A stretch of 64,000 nt of DNA from Rosistilla ulvae (GCF_007741475.1 NZ_CP036261.1:2728001-2792000), one strand, 5' to 3'; numbered from the stretch's first letter, positions 1 to 10,211 are shown. Numbers and translations: made by a program. The notes: generated by a model from the letters alone, not told the origin.

Positions 1-2339
1 TGCATCGGCCGATGCAACGGACGGTGGCGTTAAAGACTCTGCCGCCGAGCCGGATGCAGAACCAGAAAGCTGTCGAGCGGTTTTATACCGAAGTCCGCGC
101 CGCCGCCCGTTTGATGCATCCCAACATCGTGACGGCATTTGACGCTGGGCACAAAGGCGATCAGCACTATCTGGCGATGGAGTATGTCGAAGGGGCGACG
201 TTAACGCAGATCGTCCGCGAATCGGGACCGTTGGAACTTTCCCTCGCCGTCGACCTGATTCGCCAAGCGGCCACCGGTTTGCAGCACGCTCACCGGGCGG
301 GGATTGTCCATCGCGATGTCAAACCGAGCAATCTGATGCTGACGCCCGACGAGGTCGTTAAAGTGCTGGACCTCGGGCTGGCAACGATCGGTTCGGAAAC
401 GGGCACTCACGGCCGACGGGGGCGGTTGGTCGGAACGATCGAATACATGGCTCCCGAACAGATCGAAGACGCTTCGAACCCCGATCGTCGAAACGACATC
501 TACAGCCTTGGGGCGACCTTCTTCTTTCTGTTGACGGGGCGGACGCTGTATCAAGGCGGGATTTTGGAACAGGCGCGGGCGCACCGCGACGAACCGCTTC
601 CCGATCTCTTCGCGCTGCGACCCGATGTCGACGTGCGATTGGACCAAGTGCTTCGACGGATGTTGGCCAAACGGCTCGACGGACGCTACAGCTCGCTGGC
701 CGAAGTGCTCGAAGATCTCGACGAATGGTCCGCCGGGGCGACGCTTTCGGATTGGACCGACACCGGAGCGCGGCTGACGTTGCCCAGCGAACAATTGACC
801 GATGGCGTCGAACCGACCACGGCCGTCGGGCGTTCGAGCGTGTTGGGGTTGGATGTGGGGATGTTTTATGTCGCTGCCGCGATGGCCGAAGCGGGGCAAC
901 CAATTCGAATGGGAAATGCCGGCAGCAACCAGCAACCGCTGCTGCAGTCCGCCGTGGCGACAACCCGCGAGGAACAGACGATCTTTGGGGGGGACGCGAT
1001 CCAGTTGCGAACCAAGACGCCGCACCGCTTGGCCCATTGCGTGCAGCTGTATCTGGGGACGACAAAATTGGATCGCCACATCGGCGATCGCCAGTGCCCT
1101 CCCGAGGTAGCGATCGGGATGATCATGCGGCATGCAGCCCGCAACGCTTGGCAATTGAAAGGCCGCCCCGCCGTCGTGGCTGTTACCGTCCCGGCCTGTT
1201 ACGACCAGGCGCGGCGACGCAGCACGATGCAAGCGGCGCAGGTTGCCGGCTTCGATTCGATCCGCTTGATCGATCGCCCGCTGGCGGCGGCGCAGAGCCA
1301 GTTGATCGAAGAGCATGCGGCCCTACCGCCGCCGAAACCATCGGAGGTTTGTTATTGGTTGGTCGCCTCGGTAACAGGGTTGGCGATGGAGATCTCGGTC
1401 GTTCGACATGTTGGTGGGCGATTGCAGTTGTTATCCAGTGTCGGCGATTGGAATCTCGGCCTGCTGACGTGGCAACAACGGGTGGTCGATTTGGCGGCGA
1501 CCGATTGTTTGCGTCGGCTGCGACTCGACCCACGCAAAGAACTGAAGGATGCCGTCAGTTTGCAATTGGCGTGCGAGAAGGCGCTGCGTCAGTTGTCGAT
1601 CAAACCGCAGGCCGACCTCGATTTCCGGCTGCAGGGTCGCGCTGCGACGGTGACACTCAAGCGGGCTACGTTCGGTGCCGCCTGCAGCGACCTGTTGGTC
1701 CATCTCAATGGCATGATCGGCCAAGCGCTCCATGATTCGGGGATCGATCCGACCCAGTTGAGCAATTGTTTAACGGTCGGAATGTTGACGCGGATGCCGC
1801 AGATCACCGAAGTGCTGCACGGACGAATCGGTTCGCAGGTGCCGATTATCGCCGTCGATCGCCCCGCCTTGGCCGCCGGGGCGGCGTCGGCAGTGATGGG
1901 GGAATTGCCGGGACAAACGCACGTCTTTCCCGCGCCTCATTCATGCTGTTCCCACGACCTGGGCCTGCTGATTCGGGATGGCAAACGGATGCGACCGAGA
2001 ACCGTCCCGGTGTTGACACGATCGACCAAGCTGCCCGCTCGCAAGACCCGTCGCTTGTTACAACCTCAGCCCGGGCAACGCCCTGCGCTGACGCTGATCG
2101 AATCGGCCGGTTGGCAGGGAGACGCCTGGCGATCGTTGGGGAATTTCCATCTGCCCGAACACAGTAGCGAAACGCCGTTGGAAGCCGTTTTGGAAGTCGA
2201 TGCCAACGGATTGCTCAAGGTTGGCGTCCACGACCCCAACACCGGCCACGTGCAACGCGTCCCGCCGCTGCCACAACCGATGATCGACGAAGCTGACCTG
2301 CCAACTTGGCGTGCGTGGGTCGACAAGACGATGCGTTAG
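1..2339 (+). CDS. Ser/Thr protein kinase fused to Hsp70-like domain, 5' end outside window
   Basis: The reading frame is open to the left edge (codons from base 3 give HRP before the first Met), and the glycine loop of the kinase is missing, so the true start lies upstream. Numbered from the Met at 12, it shows the VALK lysine (K8), the HRDVKPSN catalytic loop (100-107), DLG in place of DFG (120-122) and APE (147-149), so the kinase domain (about 1-240) should be active. From about residue 276 the protein resembles an Hsp70/DnaK ATPase domain: GLDVG (279-283), VTVPACYDQARR (391-402), IDRPLAAA (420-427) and a VGMLTRMP segment resembling the Hsp70 VGGSTRMP. The first phosphate loop and the DLGGGTFD loop are not conserved, so ATP hydrolysis by this half is doubtful. 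Hanks-type kinases with varied C-terminal sensor modules are common in planctomycetes; the ligand and target cannot be told from sequence. Confidence 0.9.
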   Translation, partial: HRPMQRTVALKTLPPSRMQNQKAVERFYTEVRAAARLMHPNIVTAFDAGHKGDQHYLAMEYVEGATLTQIVRESGPLELSLAVDLIRQAATGLQHAHRAGIVHRDVKPSNLMLTPDEVVKVLDLGLATIGSETGTHGRRGRLVGTIEYMAPEQIEDASNPDRRNDIYSLGATFFFLLTGRTLYQGGILEQARAHRDEPLPDLFALRPDVDVRLDQVLRRMLAKRLDGRYSSLAEVLEDLDEWSAGATLSDWTDTGARLTLPSEQLTDGVEPTTAVGRSSVLGLDVGMFYVAAAMAEAGQPIRMGNAGSNQQPLLQSAVATTREEQTIFGGDAIQLRTKTPHRLAHCVQLYLGTTKLDRHIGDRQCPPEVAIGMIMRHAARNAWQLKGRPAVVAVTVPACYDQARRRSTMQAAQVAGFDSIRLIDRPLAAAQSQLIEEHAALPPPKPSEVCYWLVASVTGLAMEISVVRHVGGRLQLLSSVGDWNLGLLTWQQRVVDLAATDCLRRLRLDPRKELKDAVSLQLACEKALRQLSIKPQADLDFRLQGRAATVTLKRATFGAACSDLLVHLNGMIGQALHDSGIDPTQLSNCLTVGMLTRMPQITEVLHGRIGSQVPIIAVDRPALAAGAASAVMGELPGQTHVFPAPHSCCSHDLGLLIRDGKRMRPRTVPVLTRSTKLPARKTRRLLQPQPGQRPALTLIESAGWQGDAWRSLGNFHLPEHSSETPLEAVLEVDANGLLKVGVHDPNTGHVQRVPPLPQPMIDEADLPTWRAWVDKTMR

Positions 2340-2369
2340 TCACTGTTGGACGGCGCGATTCGATCAGTG

Positions 2370-2424
2370 GTCGCTCGAGCCTTGATCGTGGTGTTTCCAC
2401 GAACTAGATCATTGCTCGAGCGAC
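2370..2424. terminator. long inverted repeat between convergent genes
   Basis: An 11-bp perfect inverted repeat (GTCGCTCGAGC at 2370-2380, GCTCGAGCGAC at 2414-2424) encloses a second 5-bp stem (CGTGG/CCACG, 2387-2401). It sits between the kinase gene stop and the stop of the convergent lipoprotein gene, the place for a shared bidirectional terminator. There is no U-tract on either side, so the terminator role is inference. Confidence 0.4.
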
Positions 2425-2441
2425 ATGTGCAACCGATCGGG

Positions 2442-2897
2442 TTAGCGACCAGGCGTTGATGCCAGCGGGATATCAAAAGTGTTTTCACCGGCGGCGACCT
2501 CTACGATCAATTCGCTGCTGCCGACGTCCTGGAATTTTTGGGGGATCTCCATCGCGCTGTTCGCTTGTTCCGGATTCGTTGGCGTTCCGTCGGGGCCCAC
2601 TTCCACGGCGAGCGGCATCACAGCGACGTGATACGTCCCTGGTGTGCAGGTGAGTGTATAGGTTCCGTCTGCGTTTAATTCCGCGCCGCCGCTTTCTCCC
2701 AATTCGGATAGCAGCAAGAGGTTTCCGCTGTCGAGCGGTTGATCGTCCACCGTCACGAGTCCCGACACGGCGGCGGTTCGTGGATCGTTTTCACCGCAAC
2801 CTAGGGTGAGCAGAAGGGCCAGCGACAAAGCCGCTCCGAGGACTCGTGCCTGAAGCACTGGAAAGGTCGTCATGAGACTCTTGGATTGGGATTTCAT
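2442..2897 (-). CDS. small lipoprotein with transthyretin-like (carboxypeptidase-regulatory-like) domain
   Basis: The 151-residue product has a basic start, a hydrophobic stretch and a lipobox (LTLGC), so it should be lipidated and anchored in the envelope. The rest matches the short beta-sandwich proteins common in planctomycetes: VSGLVTVDDQPLDSGNL, then a GTYTLTCTPGTYHVAV stretch, as in carboxypeptidase-regulatory-like or DUF4198-type domains. No catalytic residues are evident. It lies downstream of the DUF1559 gene on the same strand, an arrangement often seen in this group, and the two may be co-transcribed across 216 bp that contain a hairpin. A second Met nine codons in (start at 2873) is an alternative start. 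Function unknown beyond a probable structural or binding role. Confidence 0.75.
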   Translation of the reverse strand: MKSQSKSLMTTFPVLQARVLGAALSLALLLTLGCGENDPRTAAVSGLVTVDDQPLDSGNLLLLSELGESGGAELNADGTYTLTCTPGTYHVAVMPLAVEVGPDGTPTNPEQANSAMEIPQKFQDVGSSELIVEVAAGENTFDIPLASTPGR

Positions 2898-3004
2898 TGT
2901 GTTCTACGTACGATGGGAAACGAATGCGAAACGTCGATAGGAAATCGATCCGCGTGGAAGTCGCGTGATTTTGCCTATAAGGAAAGGATTTAGATCTTGA
3001 ACCA

Positions 3005-3039
3005 ACGCGGTGCTCATCATTTTCGGGAGAGCACCGCGT
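3005..3039. other. intercistronic hairpin between DUF1559 and lipoprotein genes
   Basis: A perfect 11-bp inverted repeat (ACGCGGTGCTC at 3005-3015, GAGCACCGCGT at 3029-3039) with a 13-nt loop. In the minus-strand transcript it follows the DUF1559 stop by about 75 nt and precedes the lipoprotein gene. There is no clear U-tract on the minus strand; the T-run (about 3046-3052) lies on the plus side. It could be a partial terminator or an RNA-processing or stability element. Confidence 0.45.
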
Positions 3040-3113
3040 CGGAAGCTTTTTTGGGCATGCACGGCCAACGGTCAAAGGAACCGTCAGCAGAGCGTTTTGA
3101 TTTGCGGGACGGT

Positions 3114-4109
3114 TTAGAAAACGTCGCCGGGGATTACGTTGCCATCGTCGCGAATGCAGAGATTACGCAGCACCAGGAACTCCATGGTCTCGGAAAGAAA
3201 TCCGACTCCGCCATCACCACGCGTGACCTGGACACCGCCGGGATGCATCGAATGCAAAGCGTTGTTGACACCGTCGCGGTGGTTCCCGCCCGATCCGCTC
3301 AATTGCAGCGTTGTACCGATAGGGTAACGCATCGAGGTGATCTGCCGGCAATACGGGTTGCTGGTCCACTTATAAAAAGTGTCGTTATTGGGTGGAGTCG
3401 TGTCTGCAGCCGACCCGGCCCAGGCACCCCATTCCGCAGAACTACGAATTTCAGTTCGCGCCCCGGATGTGGTCTCGCCCCACGACGACGATTCGCCAAT
3501 CACCACGGTATTGCTGAGCCCATCGGTCAGATCGCGAAAGCGAACACTGTCGTTGGGAATCATTGTTCCGTTGGCACACGCATACCCAGCCGATCCGCTA
3601 ATGCAGCGTCCCATACCGGTTGGATCGCTGCTGTTGGTCGCGCTGGTCGGCGCACCCGAGATGCCGATATACGACATCGTCGCCATCTTGGAGTCGTCCC
3701 CGGCAGTGACACGCAAGTGCATCGGCGTCGCAGCGCTCGAAGGGCACCAGAACATATCGGGTGTCCAGTTGTCGACGACGTTAGCATTCACGCCACCGAT
3801 GCTAAAGCCGCGGGACAGGCCAATTTCCAATTTGTCGTAAACCGATTGTTGCTCCACGAATGGTAGGACTGGAACGGTCCAGGCATGGATCAGAAGGCCA
3901 AGCGATCCGATCGGCATCGCTCGATGGACGTCGTGATAGTTGTGAAACGCCAATCCGAGTTGCTTCAGATTGTTCGAGCATTGCATTCGGCGAGCCGCCT
4001 CGCGCGCCGACTGGACCGCGGGAAGCAACAGACCAACCAAGATTCCGATGATCGCGATCACGACGAGGAGTTCGACGAGCGTAAAGCCCCTACTTACATT
4101 ACGACGCAT
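3114..4109 (-). CDS. DUF1559 protein with type IV pilin-like N-methylation segment
   Basis: The start was set at the Met at 4109 because [15 protein letters not shown] follows within 8 residues, the prepilin peptidase site and hydrophobic helix of type II/IV pseudopilins; upstream in-frame codons look non-coding. An AAAGGA stretch lies about 5-10 nt upstream. The 331-residue protein continues with [20 protein letters not shown], the hallmark of the DUF1559 (SBP_bac_10-like) family expanded in planctomycetes, and ends with the characteristic [19 protein letters not shown] block. It should be inserted in the inner membrane by its N-terminal helix with the C-terminal beta-rich domain outside. 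The family is thought to form surface or pseudopilus-like structures, but its function is not established. It is followed by a small lipoprotein gene. Confidence 0.92.
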   Translation of the reverse strand: MRRNVSRGFTLVELLVVIAIIGILVGLLLPAVQSAREAARRMQCSNNLKQLGLAFHNYHDVHRAMPIGSLGLLIHAWTVPVLPFVEQQSVYDKLEIGLSRGFSIGGVNANVVDNWTPDMFWCPSSAATPMHLRVTAGDDSKMATMSYIGISGAPTSATNSSDPTGMGRCISGSAGYACANGTMIPNDSVRFRDLTDGLSNTVVIGESSSWGETTSGARTEIRSSAEWGAWAGSAADTTPPNNDTFYKWTSNPYCRQITSMRYPIGTTLQLSGSGGNHRDGVNNALHSMHPGGVQVTRGDGGVGFLSETMEFLVLRNLCIRDDGNVIPGDVF

Positions 4110-4374
4110 GGCATTTTCCTTTGCATAGAGAAAACTTAAAAAACAACCAACTGAAACGGAACGTTTCCCAAGGATCGTTCCATCAAAAAGCAGCTCACAA
4201 AAATTGTGAGCCAATCAGAAACCGACGCCAGTACAACTCTACGTTGAACCGACACCTGTGAGTCTAAAACGAGAGCCTGGAACGGCTGTCGCAATCATGA
4301 AACTACGACAGACGTTCAATTTCGCGAGCGTCTGCACCACTCAATGGGCAGGGATTTCAGCCGTCGATTTCGAC

Positions 4375-5829
4375 TTAAGCGATGATCTGATCGATCGGTT
4401 TACCGTGATCGATCTCGAGTCGTTTGCGGCCGGGGATTTCAAGTTTTCGGGAATCGAGTCCCAACTGTTTCAGGATCGTGGCATGGATGTCGGTCACGTA
4501 ATGGCGATCCTCCACGGCATGGAATCCGATCTCGTCGGTCGCGCCGTGAACAACGCCACGTTTCAGTCCGCCACCGGCCATCCAAACGGAGAAGCCATAG
4601 ATGTGGTGATCGCGTCCGTCGCTTTTTTGGGATCCAGGGGTGCGACCGAACTCGGTGGCAAAGACGACAAGCGTTTCGTCCAACAGACCACGTTGTTCGA
4701 GATCTTCCAACAGACCTCCGATCGGTTGATCGACGGCGAGCGAGTTTTTGGTGTGGTTGGGCTTCAACTTGGAGTGCGCATCCCATGCCCCCGCACCACC
4801 ACCGCCGTGCTGGATCTGGACAAATCGGACACCTTGCTCGACAAGCCGTCGGGCGCCAAGCAACTGCATTCCAAACTCGCGCGAGTGCGGTTTGTCGATT
4901 CCATACATCGCTTGCGTCTGAGCTGTCTCTTGGGAGAAGTCGACGACGTCCGGAATCGAACTCTGCATCCGGAAGGCAAGCTCATACGAGGCGATTCGGG
5001 CAGCCATCGCTGGATCGTTCGGGTATTCCAACTGACGTCGATTGTTGAGTCGTTGGATCAGATCCTGTCCGATCTCTTGCGACGACCGCGCGAACGGACG
5101 CTCTGGGCTACTGAAATCCAACGGATTGTTGGGGTCGACGCGCATCGGGACCGCGTCGTGAGCGGGGCCCAGGTAATGTCCGTCCCGTTTGTTCCAATAC
5201 TCCCGCTTGCCGATCGAGATGAATTGCGGCAGGTTCTCGTTCAACGACCCCAAGCCGTAATGCACCCAAGCGCCTAACGTCGGGTAATTCCCATCGTTCA
5301 GATGGCGTCCCGAATGAAATTGCGTTTGGGCGCCGTGGTTGCTGTCAGTCGTATACATCGACCGGACAACCGCCAGCTTGTCGACATGTTTTGCGATGTG
5401 CGGGAACCAATCGCTAACCTCGATTCCGCTTTCACCATGTTTCTTGAATCCCATCTGCAACGGATACAATTGGTTGCGTTGGTTCCCGTTCCCATCGGGG
5501 GCGGAGACGCGAGCCAGGGCGAGTTTCTCGGGATCTTGCGTGTCGGCGAACGGCGTTTCGGCGATCGTCTTTCCGGCATATTTCGTCAGCATCGGCTTCG
5601 GATCGAAGCTCTCCATCTGGCTGACACCGCCATTCATAAACAACCAAATAACGCTCTTCGCTTTGGGCGGCATGTGAGGCTCGCCAGTCGGCGGCGACCA
5701 AGCGGCTTCGTGACCGCCCGCTTCGCGTTGCAGCATCGCTCCCAAAGCCAAGCCAGTAAAACCCATGCCCATATCGGCAAGAAACGTACGACGCGGCGCA
5801 TGGCCGTTGAAAAACTTATTCATTTTCAT
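4375..5829 (-). CDS. DUF1501 protein, Tat-exported
   Basis: The 484-residue product has a twin-arginine signal ([16 protein letters not shown]) near the N-terminus, then the DUF1501 fold of the alkaline-phosphatase-like superfamily: [18 protein letters not shown], the ATEFGRTP motif and a GRDHH segment near the C-terminus. DUF1501 proteins are almost always paired with PSCyt1/DUF1549/DUF1553 proteins in planctomycetes, as here: its start lies 24 bp after the stop of the upstream gene on the same strand, so the two are surely one transcription unit. It should act in the periplasm. The substrate is unknown; sulfo- or phospho-ester or polysaccharide-related roles have been suggested for these pairs but not shown. 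Confidence 0.93.
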   Translation of the reverse strand: MKMNKFFNGHAPRRTFLADMGMGFTGLALGAMLQREAGGHEAAWSPPTGEPHMPPKAKSVIWLFMNGGVSQMESFDPKPMLTKYAGKTIAETPFADTQDPEKLALARVSAPDGNGNQRNQLYPLQMGFKKHGESGIEVSDWFPHIAKHVDKLAVVRSMYTTDSNHGAQTQFHSGRHLNDGNYPTLGAWVHYGLGSLNENLPQFISIGKREYWNKRDGHYLGPAHDAVPMRVDPNNPLDFSSPERPFARSSQEIGQDLIQRLNNRRQLEYPNDPAMAARIASYELAFRMQSSIPDVVDFSQETAQTQAMYGIDKPHSREFGMQLLGARRLVEQGVRFVQIQHGGGGAGAWDAHSKLKPNHTKNSLAVDQPIGGLLEDLEQRGLLDETLVVFATEFGRTPGSQKSDGRDHHIYGFSVWMAGGGLKRGVVHGATDEIGFHAVEDRHYVTDIHATILKQLGLDSRKLEIPGRKRLEIDHGKPIDQIIA

Positions 5830-5853
5830 TGGTCCTCTCTCGATAGACGTTGG

Positions 5854-8800
5854 TTAACGCAGCGTGACAAAGTCGTTGTGGTTGATAATCGCCCAGATCA
5901 AATTACCGCGGGCCGATTCGTTGCTTCCCTCGGGCAGTTCTCGCCAGGCGGTCAACGCCGATTGGCAGTCTTGAATTTCTTGAGCTGTCGGCTGGATCCC
6001 CAACAGCAGCAGGAAAGCCTGTCGAACAAAGGCCTCATCGTCAGGATGGTCGGCCGCGATTGCAGCGGCGATCTGTTGCGACGATTCAAGCACCAGACCG
6101 CTGTTCGAAAGCGCAAGCGCCTGTTGCGGAACGATGCTTTGTTCGCGTTGGTAACACTCGGCCACCGAGGCTTCGTCGAACATGCTCAACAGCAGGTTCT
6201 TCTCGTTGTTGCTGTGGAAGAAGTACAAGCTGCGGCGATGCGATTTGTCTTGATCGGCGGGGAGCACCGATGGCCCTCCCATCGTCTCGTCCAGCGTCCC
6301 GGCAACGGCCAGTACAGCATCACGGACGGCTTGGGATTCCAGCCGGATCGGGACCCTTCGCCACCAATGATGGTTGTCGGGATCTTTTGCCAGTTGGTCC
6401 TCCATGCCGTTCAGGGAGGAGCCCATGCGATAGGTGCTCGAGAGGACGATCAAGCGATGTAGGTGCTTCATGTTCCAGCCGCTATCGATCAGTTCCGAAG
6501 CAAGCCAATCGAGCAGTTCGGGATGTGTCGGATCGTTACCGTTTCGACCGAAATCGAACGTCGAAGCGACCAATGGCTGTCCCAGGTGCCGCGTCCAAAT
6601 GTGATTGGCCGCGACGCGAGCGGTCAGCGGATTGCGAGGATCGGTGATCCAACGCGCCAGCGCCGTTCGCCGGCCCGTGCTCTGCTGAGGGAACTCAACC
6701 TCGGGGTCGTCTTTGCCTGTGAATTGGAACCGCGTGGGAGTCCACTTCGCTCCCTTCAGCGGCGTGAACTGATCCGAATCCTTGACTTCCGCCTTGGCCA
6801 ACGCCTCCGCTTTTTCAAGCGTCTTCTTCGCAGCGGCCAGCTTCTTTTCCGCCGCCTTCAATTTGTCGGCGTTTGCTCGCGCGACCGACACCTGTTCGGC
6901 CGTCACCGCCGCGCGTGCCTTTGCGACCGCATGTTCCCGTTCCGCCCGAATCGCGGCGACCGCATGTTCCCGGATCGCGGCAGCATCGTCGGATTCCCAA
7001 GAGGTCCGCATCGCTTGAGCGCGAGCCTGCACGCTTTCCCAATCGGCCTGGGCAACGGCGGCCTGGGCCTTCGCAAGCGCAAGTTCGAACTCCGCTGCGA
7101 CCACGGGATCGACACTGGTCGCCCCACTCGACTCACGCAGCTTGACGTCGGCCGACAATGCGGAAAGCTTGAATTCCAAAATCGACGCGATCGCGTCAAA
7201 CGTGACCAACCGGATCGCGCCATCAACCCGAGCTGAAGGGGTTCGAGATGCAACCATTGGTTCGCCGTTCAACGAGGCGTTGATCAGATTTCCGCGAACC
7301 TGAACCCGCAGCGTGTAATCGGTTTCCAGCTGGATGTCCGCAGGTGCACGCCCGTCGCTAGGGTAATTCGATTTGCCATTGTCGAGATAAGAGACTTGAA
7401 CCTTCGGACCACCAGCGTGCGCACTCGCGTAGACGAATTGTCGCGATTGATTGAGTGAATCTCCGGCGGCGAATGGCGCGTCGAATCCGATGCCAATCGA
7501 TCGCCATCCACCAGCTCCGTGAATTCGAAAACGAATGCTGGCATCGAAATCCCGAGGCGGCTTCTCCAGCAACTGCAAGACCGACCGGTTGTGCCCATCC
7601 ATCGTCTGCTTGACGCGCCCCGGTTGATGATCCCATTCGCCTTTTCCCAGTTTCCAACGCGAATCGTCGAACGTCGCAAAGTCTTCGACGATAGGAGTAA
7701 ACGGTGTGGTCGATTCCTCGACGGGGCCTGCCCCTTCGGCTATCTTGCGTGCGTTTTCCAGGGCCGTTGTCGCTTTTTCAACGCGTGGCAGGCTCGCTTG
7801 CTGACGCTTTTGTGCGGCGGCAAGATGGTCATCCAACACCCAGGGGTGGCGTGCCGGTTGCCAAGCTTCCGGTGGCAGATCGACGGGCTTGATCGCCAGT
7901 TCTTCAAACTCGAACATCTTCGGCACGCCGGGAGCAATCGCCTTCGACTTATCGGGTTGAGCTTCGTCGCCACGAATGAAGAGGTAGGTCGGCGCATCGA
8001 CCAGCGCATCGAAGACGCGTGGGATGCCATCCTTGTTGACATCCAATTCACCCGGCACGTTGTCCAAGCGAACCAGATAGGGCTCAAAAAATGCCCGCAT
8101 CTTGTAGTAGTCGTCATGTCCGATCGGATCGAACTTGTGGTCGTGACACTTGGCGCAGTTCATCGTCAGGCCAAGTAAGCCCTTGCCGACATGTTCGACC
8201 GTTTGGTCCATCCAGGTGTGTCGGTTGAAGATGAAGAAATTGCGAGCCAGAAATCCGGTGGCCCGCAGTTTGGCAGGGTCATCGGGAGCAAGCTCGTCGG
8301 CCGCCAACATCAAGCGAACCATCTCGTCGTAGGGAACGTCATTGTTCAGCGATTCAACGATCCAATCGCGCCAATGCCACATGTGCCGTTGGCTGTTTCT
8401 CAGTTGAGCATTCAGCCCCCACCAATCGCTGTAGCGCCAGTTGTCCATCCAGTGTCGCGCCCAACGCTCGCCATGGCGTGGGTCGTCCAATAACCTGTCG
8501 ACAGTCTTTTCGTACCAGTCCGAAGACGGATCGTTAACGACCGCTGCGATCTCTTCGCTGCTGGGGGGCAGCCCGATCAGATCGAACGACAGCCGGCGCA
8601 GCAACAGGACGCGCGAAGCCTCGGATTGTGGTTTTAGCTCATTCTCTTGATGGCCTTGAGCAATCCAGGCGTCGATCGGATTGCGACCCCAGTTCGCATC
8701 GTCGACCACTGGAACGTCGGGACGGGCGAGCGGTTGAAACGACCAGTGCTGCGCGGGATCGGCTTCCGGGGCCTCGTCGGCTGGCGAATCGGCACCCGCC

Positions 8801-9159
8801 GCGATCCAGCGTTTCAGAAGGTCGACCTGTTCGGCCGAGAGCGGTTCGCCTTCGAATTCCGGCGGCATCCGCGAGCCCGGATCGGTGTCAGCCGTCCGCT
8901 CGACCAGCAGGTTGAATTCGGGATCCTCTTCCAAATCGACAGCCGCACCCGAATCGCCACCTTGGCGCATAAAGGCACCGGTATCGAGTCGGAGGCCTCC
9001 TTCCTGCTTCAGCGCTCCGTGGCAAGCGTAACAACGCTCGCGAAGCAGCGGCTTGACTTGGGTTTCGTAGTCGACTTGGTTGTCGTCCGCGAAAAGGCTC
9101 GCTTGGGCAACCACCGTCAGGCAGATGATCGTCGTGCAGATTCGGCTAGCAAGCTTCAT
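5854..9159 (-). CDS. PSCyt1 / DUF1549 / DUF1553 cytochrome-like protein with inserted beta domain and coiled coil
   Basis: The 1101-residue protein has a Sec-type signal (about 1-25) and a planctomycete cytochrome-C domain with the haem motif CYACH (43-47). The DUF1549 domain (about 160-360) contains a second CxxCH ([12 protein letters not shown]), so up to two covalently bound haems are possible. Between DUF1549 and the C-terminal DUF1553 domain there is an insert: a concanavalin/LamG-like segment (beginning [20 protein letters not shown]) and then about 100 residues of Ala/Lys/Glu-rich coiled coil. It is longer than the second family member in this window (1014 aa). It lies 10 bp after the GntR-type gene and 24 bp before the DUF1501 gene, so all three probably form one operon. 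A periplasmic redox or carbohydrate-related role is inferred only. Confidence 0.93.
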   Translation of the reverse strand: MKLASRICTTIICLTVVAQASLFADDNQVDYETQVKPLLRERCYACHGALKQEGGLRLDTGAFMRQGGDSGAAVDLEEDPEFNLLVERTADTDPGSRMPPEFEGEPLSAEQVDLLKRWIAAGADSPADEAPEADPAQHWSFQPLARPDVPVVDDANWGRNPIDAWIAQGHQENELKPQSEASRVLLLRRLSFDLIGLPPSSEEIAAVVNDPSSDWYEKTVDRLLDDPRHGERWARHWMDNWRYSDWWGLNAQLRNSQRHMWHWRDWIVESLNNDVPYDEMVRLMLAADELAPDDPAKLRATGFLARNFFIFNRHTWMDQTVEHVGKGLLGLTMNCAKCHDHKFDPIGHDDYYKMRAFFEPYLVRLDNVPGELDVNKDGIPRVFDALVDAPTYLFIRGDEAQPDKSKAIAPGVPKMFEFEELAIKPVDLPPEAWQPARHPWVLDDHLAAAQKRQQASLPRVEKATTALENARKIAEGAGPVEESTTPFTPIVEDFATFDDSRWKLGKGEWDHQPGRVKQTMDGHNRSVLQLLEKPPRDFDASIRFRIHGAGGWRSIGIGFDAPFAAGDSLNQSRQFVYASAHAGGPKVQVSYLDNGKSNYPSDGRAPADIQLETDYTLRVQVRGNLINASLNGEPMVASRTPSARVDGAIRLVTFDAIASILEFKLSALSADVKLRESSGATSVDPVVAAEFELALAKAQAAVAQADWESVQARAQAMRTSWESDDAAAIREHAVAAIRAEREHAVAKARAAVTAEQVSVARANADKLKAAEKKLAAAKKTLEKAEALAKAEVKDSDQFTPLKGAKWTPTRFQFTGKDDPEVEFPQQSTGRRTALARWITDPRNPLTARVAANHIWTRHLGQPLVASTFDFGRNGNDPTHPELLDWLASELIDSGWNMKHLHRLIVLSSTYRMGSSLNGMEDQLAKDPDNHHWWRRVPIRLESQAVRDAVLAVAGTLDETMGGPSVLPADQDKSHRRSLYFFHSNNEKNLLLSMFDEASVAECYQREQSIVPQQALALSNSGLVLESSQQIAAAIAADHPDDEAFVRQAFLLLLGIQPTAQEIQDCQSALTAWRELPEGSNESARGNLIWAIINHNDFVTLR

Positions 9160-9169
9160 AGTTGCCTCT

Positions 9170-10054
9170 CTACTTGGGGGCGGGGGGCGGGAGACCGTCG
9201 GTGGGTGGTTTGGTCATCAAGACCGGGTGATTCGATCGGATGTGGTGAGACAGGGCTGCTTCGGCGGCTGCCCAATCCTCTTCAAGCAACGCTTGCACCA
9301 CGTCGCGATGCTGCTTCAGTGTTCCCAGGGCTGCCGATCGGTCGTTATCTTCCCAACGGAATAGCAGTCGGAAGTACCGGCCCTGGCGTTCGAAAAAGTC
9401 GCGAATGTAGGCGTTGTTCGATGTCGCGACCAAATATTCATGTAGCGATTCGTCGACGGGGACGCGATCGGTTGTCGATGTCGGCGGTGTGTTTCGTTCC
9501 AGGATCGCTTGCAGTTGCTGCTTGTCCAGCCGCGGACGCGCCAACTGCAACGCCTTCAGCTCCAACGCTTCGCGGACCTCGATAAACGCAAGCAAATCGT
9601 CTTGACAGAACGGTCGCAAACGCCAACCGCGGCGCGGGATATGGTCCAACATCCCTTCGCCAGCTAATTGATGCAGGATGTTCCGGATCGCCGAACGGCT
9701 GAGCGAATATTTCTCCGCCGTCACCTCTTCGCGCAAATAGACCGATTTTCCTTCGAGACTCAACAGCACCAAATCGTCGGCGATCTTTTCCGACGGATCG
9801 ACAGGCGGCTTGGGAGCCTCTGTCAACTGGTCGAATTCTTTCAGGGCGTTGGCCAGCGGACACGCCTCGAGCCGCCGGTTCGCTCCCTTCCTCAGTAAAC
9901 CCTCATCGATCAGGTCGGCAACCGCCGCCCGCACGGGAGTGAAGCTGACATCATAAAGTTCCGCCAACGAATCGAGCGTCAGCTGCGCCGGGAGATCGCG
10001 TCCGGATCGCAGTCGCAGTGCTAGATCGTTTCGAATGAAATCAGTGATCGACAT
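9170..10054 (-). CDS. GntR-family regulator with two winged-helix domains and FCD-like domain
   Basis: The 294-residue protein starts with a GntR winged helix (1-62; [25 protein letters not shown] is the recognition region). A second, diverged winged helix follows at about 90-148 ([20 protein letters not shown]), and then an all-helical FCD-type ligand domain (about 150-285; [17 protein letters not shown], then [20 protein letters not shown]). Usual FadR-subfamily proteins have one winged helix and about 230 residues, so the duplication is unusual. It is divergent from the sugar-acid operon, and the 157-bp region between them carries TTGTC/GACAA palindromes of the GntR type. It probably senses a sugar acid and controls that operon. 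It may also control the PSCyt/DUF1501 genes that start 10 bp after its stop. Confidence 0.9.
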   Translation of the reverse strand: MSITDFIRNDLALRLRSGRDLPAQLTLDSLAELYDVSFTPVRAAVADLIDEGLLRKGANRRLEACPLANALKEFDQLTEAPKPPVDPSEKIADDLVLLSLEGKSVYLREEVTAEKYSLSRSAIRNILHQLAGEGMLDHIPRRGWRLRPFCQDDLLAFIEVREALELKALQLARPRLDKQQLQAILERNTPPTSTTDRVPVDESLHEYLVATSNNAYIRDFFERQGRYFRLLFRWEDNDRSAALGTLKQHRDVVQALLEEDWAAAEAALSHHIRSNHPVLMTKPPTDGLPPPAPK

Positions 10055-10069
10055 ACTTCAGAACGATAC

Positions 10070-10108
10070 TTGTCATTGGTGACAAACGCAAGTAACATTG
10101 TCAGACAA
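10070..10108. promoter_or_regulatory. candidate GntR operator, two TTGTC palindromes
   Basis: Two palindromes with the same half-site: TTGTCATTGGTGACAA (10070-10085) and TTGTCAGACAA (10098-10108). They lie 16 bp and more upstream of the GntR start, in the divergent intergenic region. FadR-subfamily operators often have the form TTGTnnnACAA, which the second site fits exactly. Binding by the neighbouring regulator is inference. Confidence 0.55.
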
Positions 10109-10127
10109 AAACAAATTTAATTCGTGC

Positions 10128-10159
10128 TCCCGGTGAAAAGACTGTAAATTCCCGGTGAA
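10128..10159. promoter_or_regulatory. direct repeats in divergent promoter region
   Basis: TCCCGGTGAA occurs at 10128-10137 and again at 10150-10159, exactly 22 bp apart, about two helical turns, just upstream of the enolase-superfamily gene. The phasing suggests a second protein-binding element on one face of the DNA; no factor can be named. Confidence 0.35.
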
Positions 10160-10211
10160 GGATTCTTGGATGATATTGGCCTCGCAGGACTTTAGTAGCT
10201 GGAAAAACAAT

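Noticed and set aside
4258-5277. 339-codon frame opposite the DUF1501 gene
   Set aside because: Composition is that of an antisense shadow; DUF1501 on the minus strand is clear.
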